A stretch of 64,000 nucleotides of DNA from Sphingobium sp. D43FB (lineage in GTDB: Bacteria > Pseudomonadota > Alphaproteobacteria > Sphingomonadales > Sphingomonadaceae): contig NZ_NMUA01000008.1 of NCBI RefSeq assembly GCF_002312805.1, positions 124,001 through 188,000 of the forward strand, in the 5' to 3' direction. Below the pieces are notes generated by a model. It saw nothing but the letters and a program-made list of their open reading frames with translations. It ran no database searches and was not told the DNA's origin. Positions 63,874-64,000 of the stretch are shown piece after piece. A program made the translations under genes and the position numbers. Numbering within the stretch: the first letter of the stretch is position 1; each line of letters starts with the position of its first letter.

Positions 63874-64000
63874 GTGAGTAACGCGATTCCCCATCAATAT
63901 TCCATCGGCATCGATGCCGCCGACATCGACTTCATGGGTCATGTCAACAATGCCAGCTACCTCAAATGGGTGCAGGAAGCGGTGCTGGACCATTGGCGCG
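63874..64000 (+). CDS. Acyl-CoA thioesterase, hotdog fold (partial, runs off the right edge)
   Basis: The first 42 residues are visible from a GTG at 63874: a SIGIDAADIDFMGHVNNASY segment is the hallmark of the 4-hydroxybenzoyl-CoA thioesterase/YbgC family, with the catalytic Asp position in AADIDFMGHV. ATG-like alternatives in the frame are absent, and the Shine-Dalgarno sequence is weak. Substrate unknown. Confidence 0.82.
   Translation, partial: MSNAIPHQYSIGIDAADIDFMGHVNNASYLKWVQEAVLDHWR

Overview
The window is about 64 kb of GC-rich (roughly 65%) chromosomal DNA from an alphaproteobacterium, most likely a member of the Sphingomonadaceae (Sphingobium/Sphingomonas type). The reasons are: a rcdA homologue (DUF1465), a DUF1013 protein and DUF1192, which are alphaproteobacterial families; a DksA with a single zinc-finger cysteine; a YlxR fused to an L7Ae-like domain; dispersed palindromic intergenic repeats of the kind seen in sphingomonads; and a serine-rich protein with a PEP-CTERM-like tail. 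I see no rRNA, tRNA, CRISPR array, prophage, integrase or insertion sequence. Most of the window is core genome.

Layout. 1-3306 (minus): trpE, running off the left edge, and a PpiD/SurA-like periplasmic chaperone. 3511-6715 (plus): tpiA, secG, pyrG. 6759-9090 (minus): an Old Yellow Enzyme and a lipoprotein PQQ-type sugar dehydrogenase. 9158-21524 (plus): the translation/RNA cluster rimP-nusA-[tautomerase]-ylxR-infB-rbfA-[vapBC, alpha/beta hydrolase, tdk]-truB-rpsO-pnp, interrupted by non-canonical passengers. 21609-25284 (plus): a HisKA_2 sensor kinase, bamD and recN. 25292-28734 (minus): a lipase-like hydrolase, clpA and DUF1192. 28827-35669 (plus): quinone oxidoreductase, LpxH-like phosphoesterase, GT4 glycosyltransferase, DUF1013 regulator, acyl-CoA ligase, msrA and a small lipoprotein. 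35870-50703 (mostly minus): Sua5, a second sugar dehydrogenase, argC, NlpC/P60, MarR, leucyl aminopeptidase, rimO, a K+ channel, an NlpD-like LytM protein, a frame-disrupted surE and serS with an unusual insertion. 50799-64000 (mostly plus): host-attachment-family protein, serine-rich surface protein, dksA, PilZ, two divergent DUF465 genes, rcdA, tamA-tamB, sdaA, an outer-membrane beta-barrel and the start of a hotdog thioesterase.

How the genes work together. Envelope biogenesis is a strong theme: PpiD, SecG, BamD, TamA/TamB, an LpxH-like enzyme, an NlpD-like factor, NlpC/P60 and an OmpA-type barrel. Cell-cycle and proteolysis functions (RcdA, DUF1013, ClpA) and stringent or second-messenger functions (DksA, PilZ) are also present. 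Ribosome biogenesis and RNA decay genes form the largest operon.

Most unusual points. (1) About 48 extra codons of clearly lower GC lie inside serS, beside a run of eight C. (2) surE is split by a +2/-1 shift that creates a GTGA stop-start overlap. (3) A vapBC module sits between rbfA and truB with a perfect 9+9 bp palindrome touching the vapB start, possibly giving a leaderless mRNA. (4) A 4-OT tautomerase gene lies inside the nusA-ylxR junction. (5) A serine/glycine-rich, tandem-repeat protein carries a PEP-CTERM-like anchor. (6) Four families of intergenic palindromes occur, one of which appears to supply the ribosome binding site for recN. (7) A CtrA-like box lies upstream of rcdA. I did not find a clearly new multi-gene defence or biosynthetic system.
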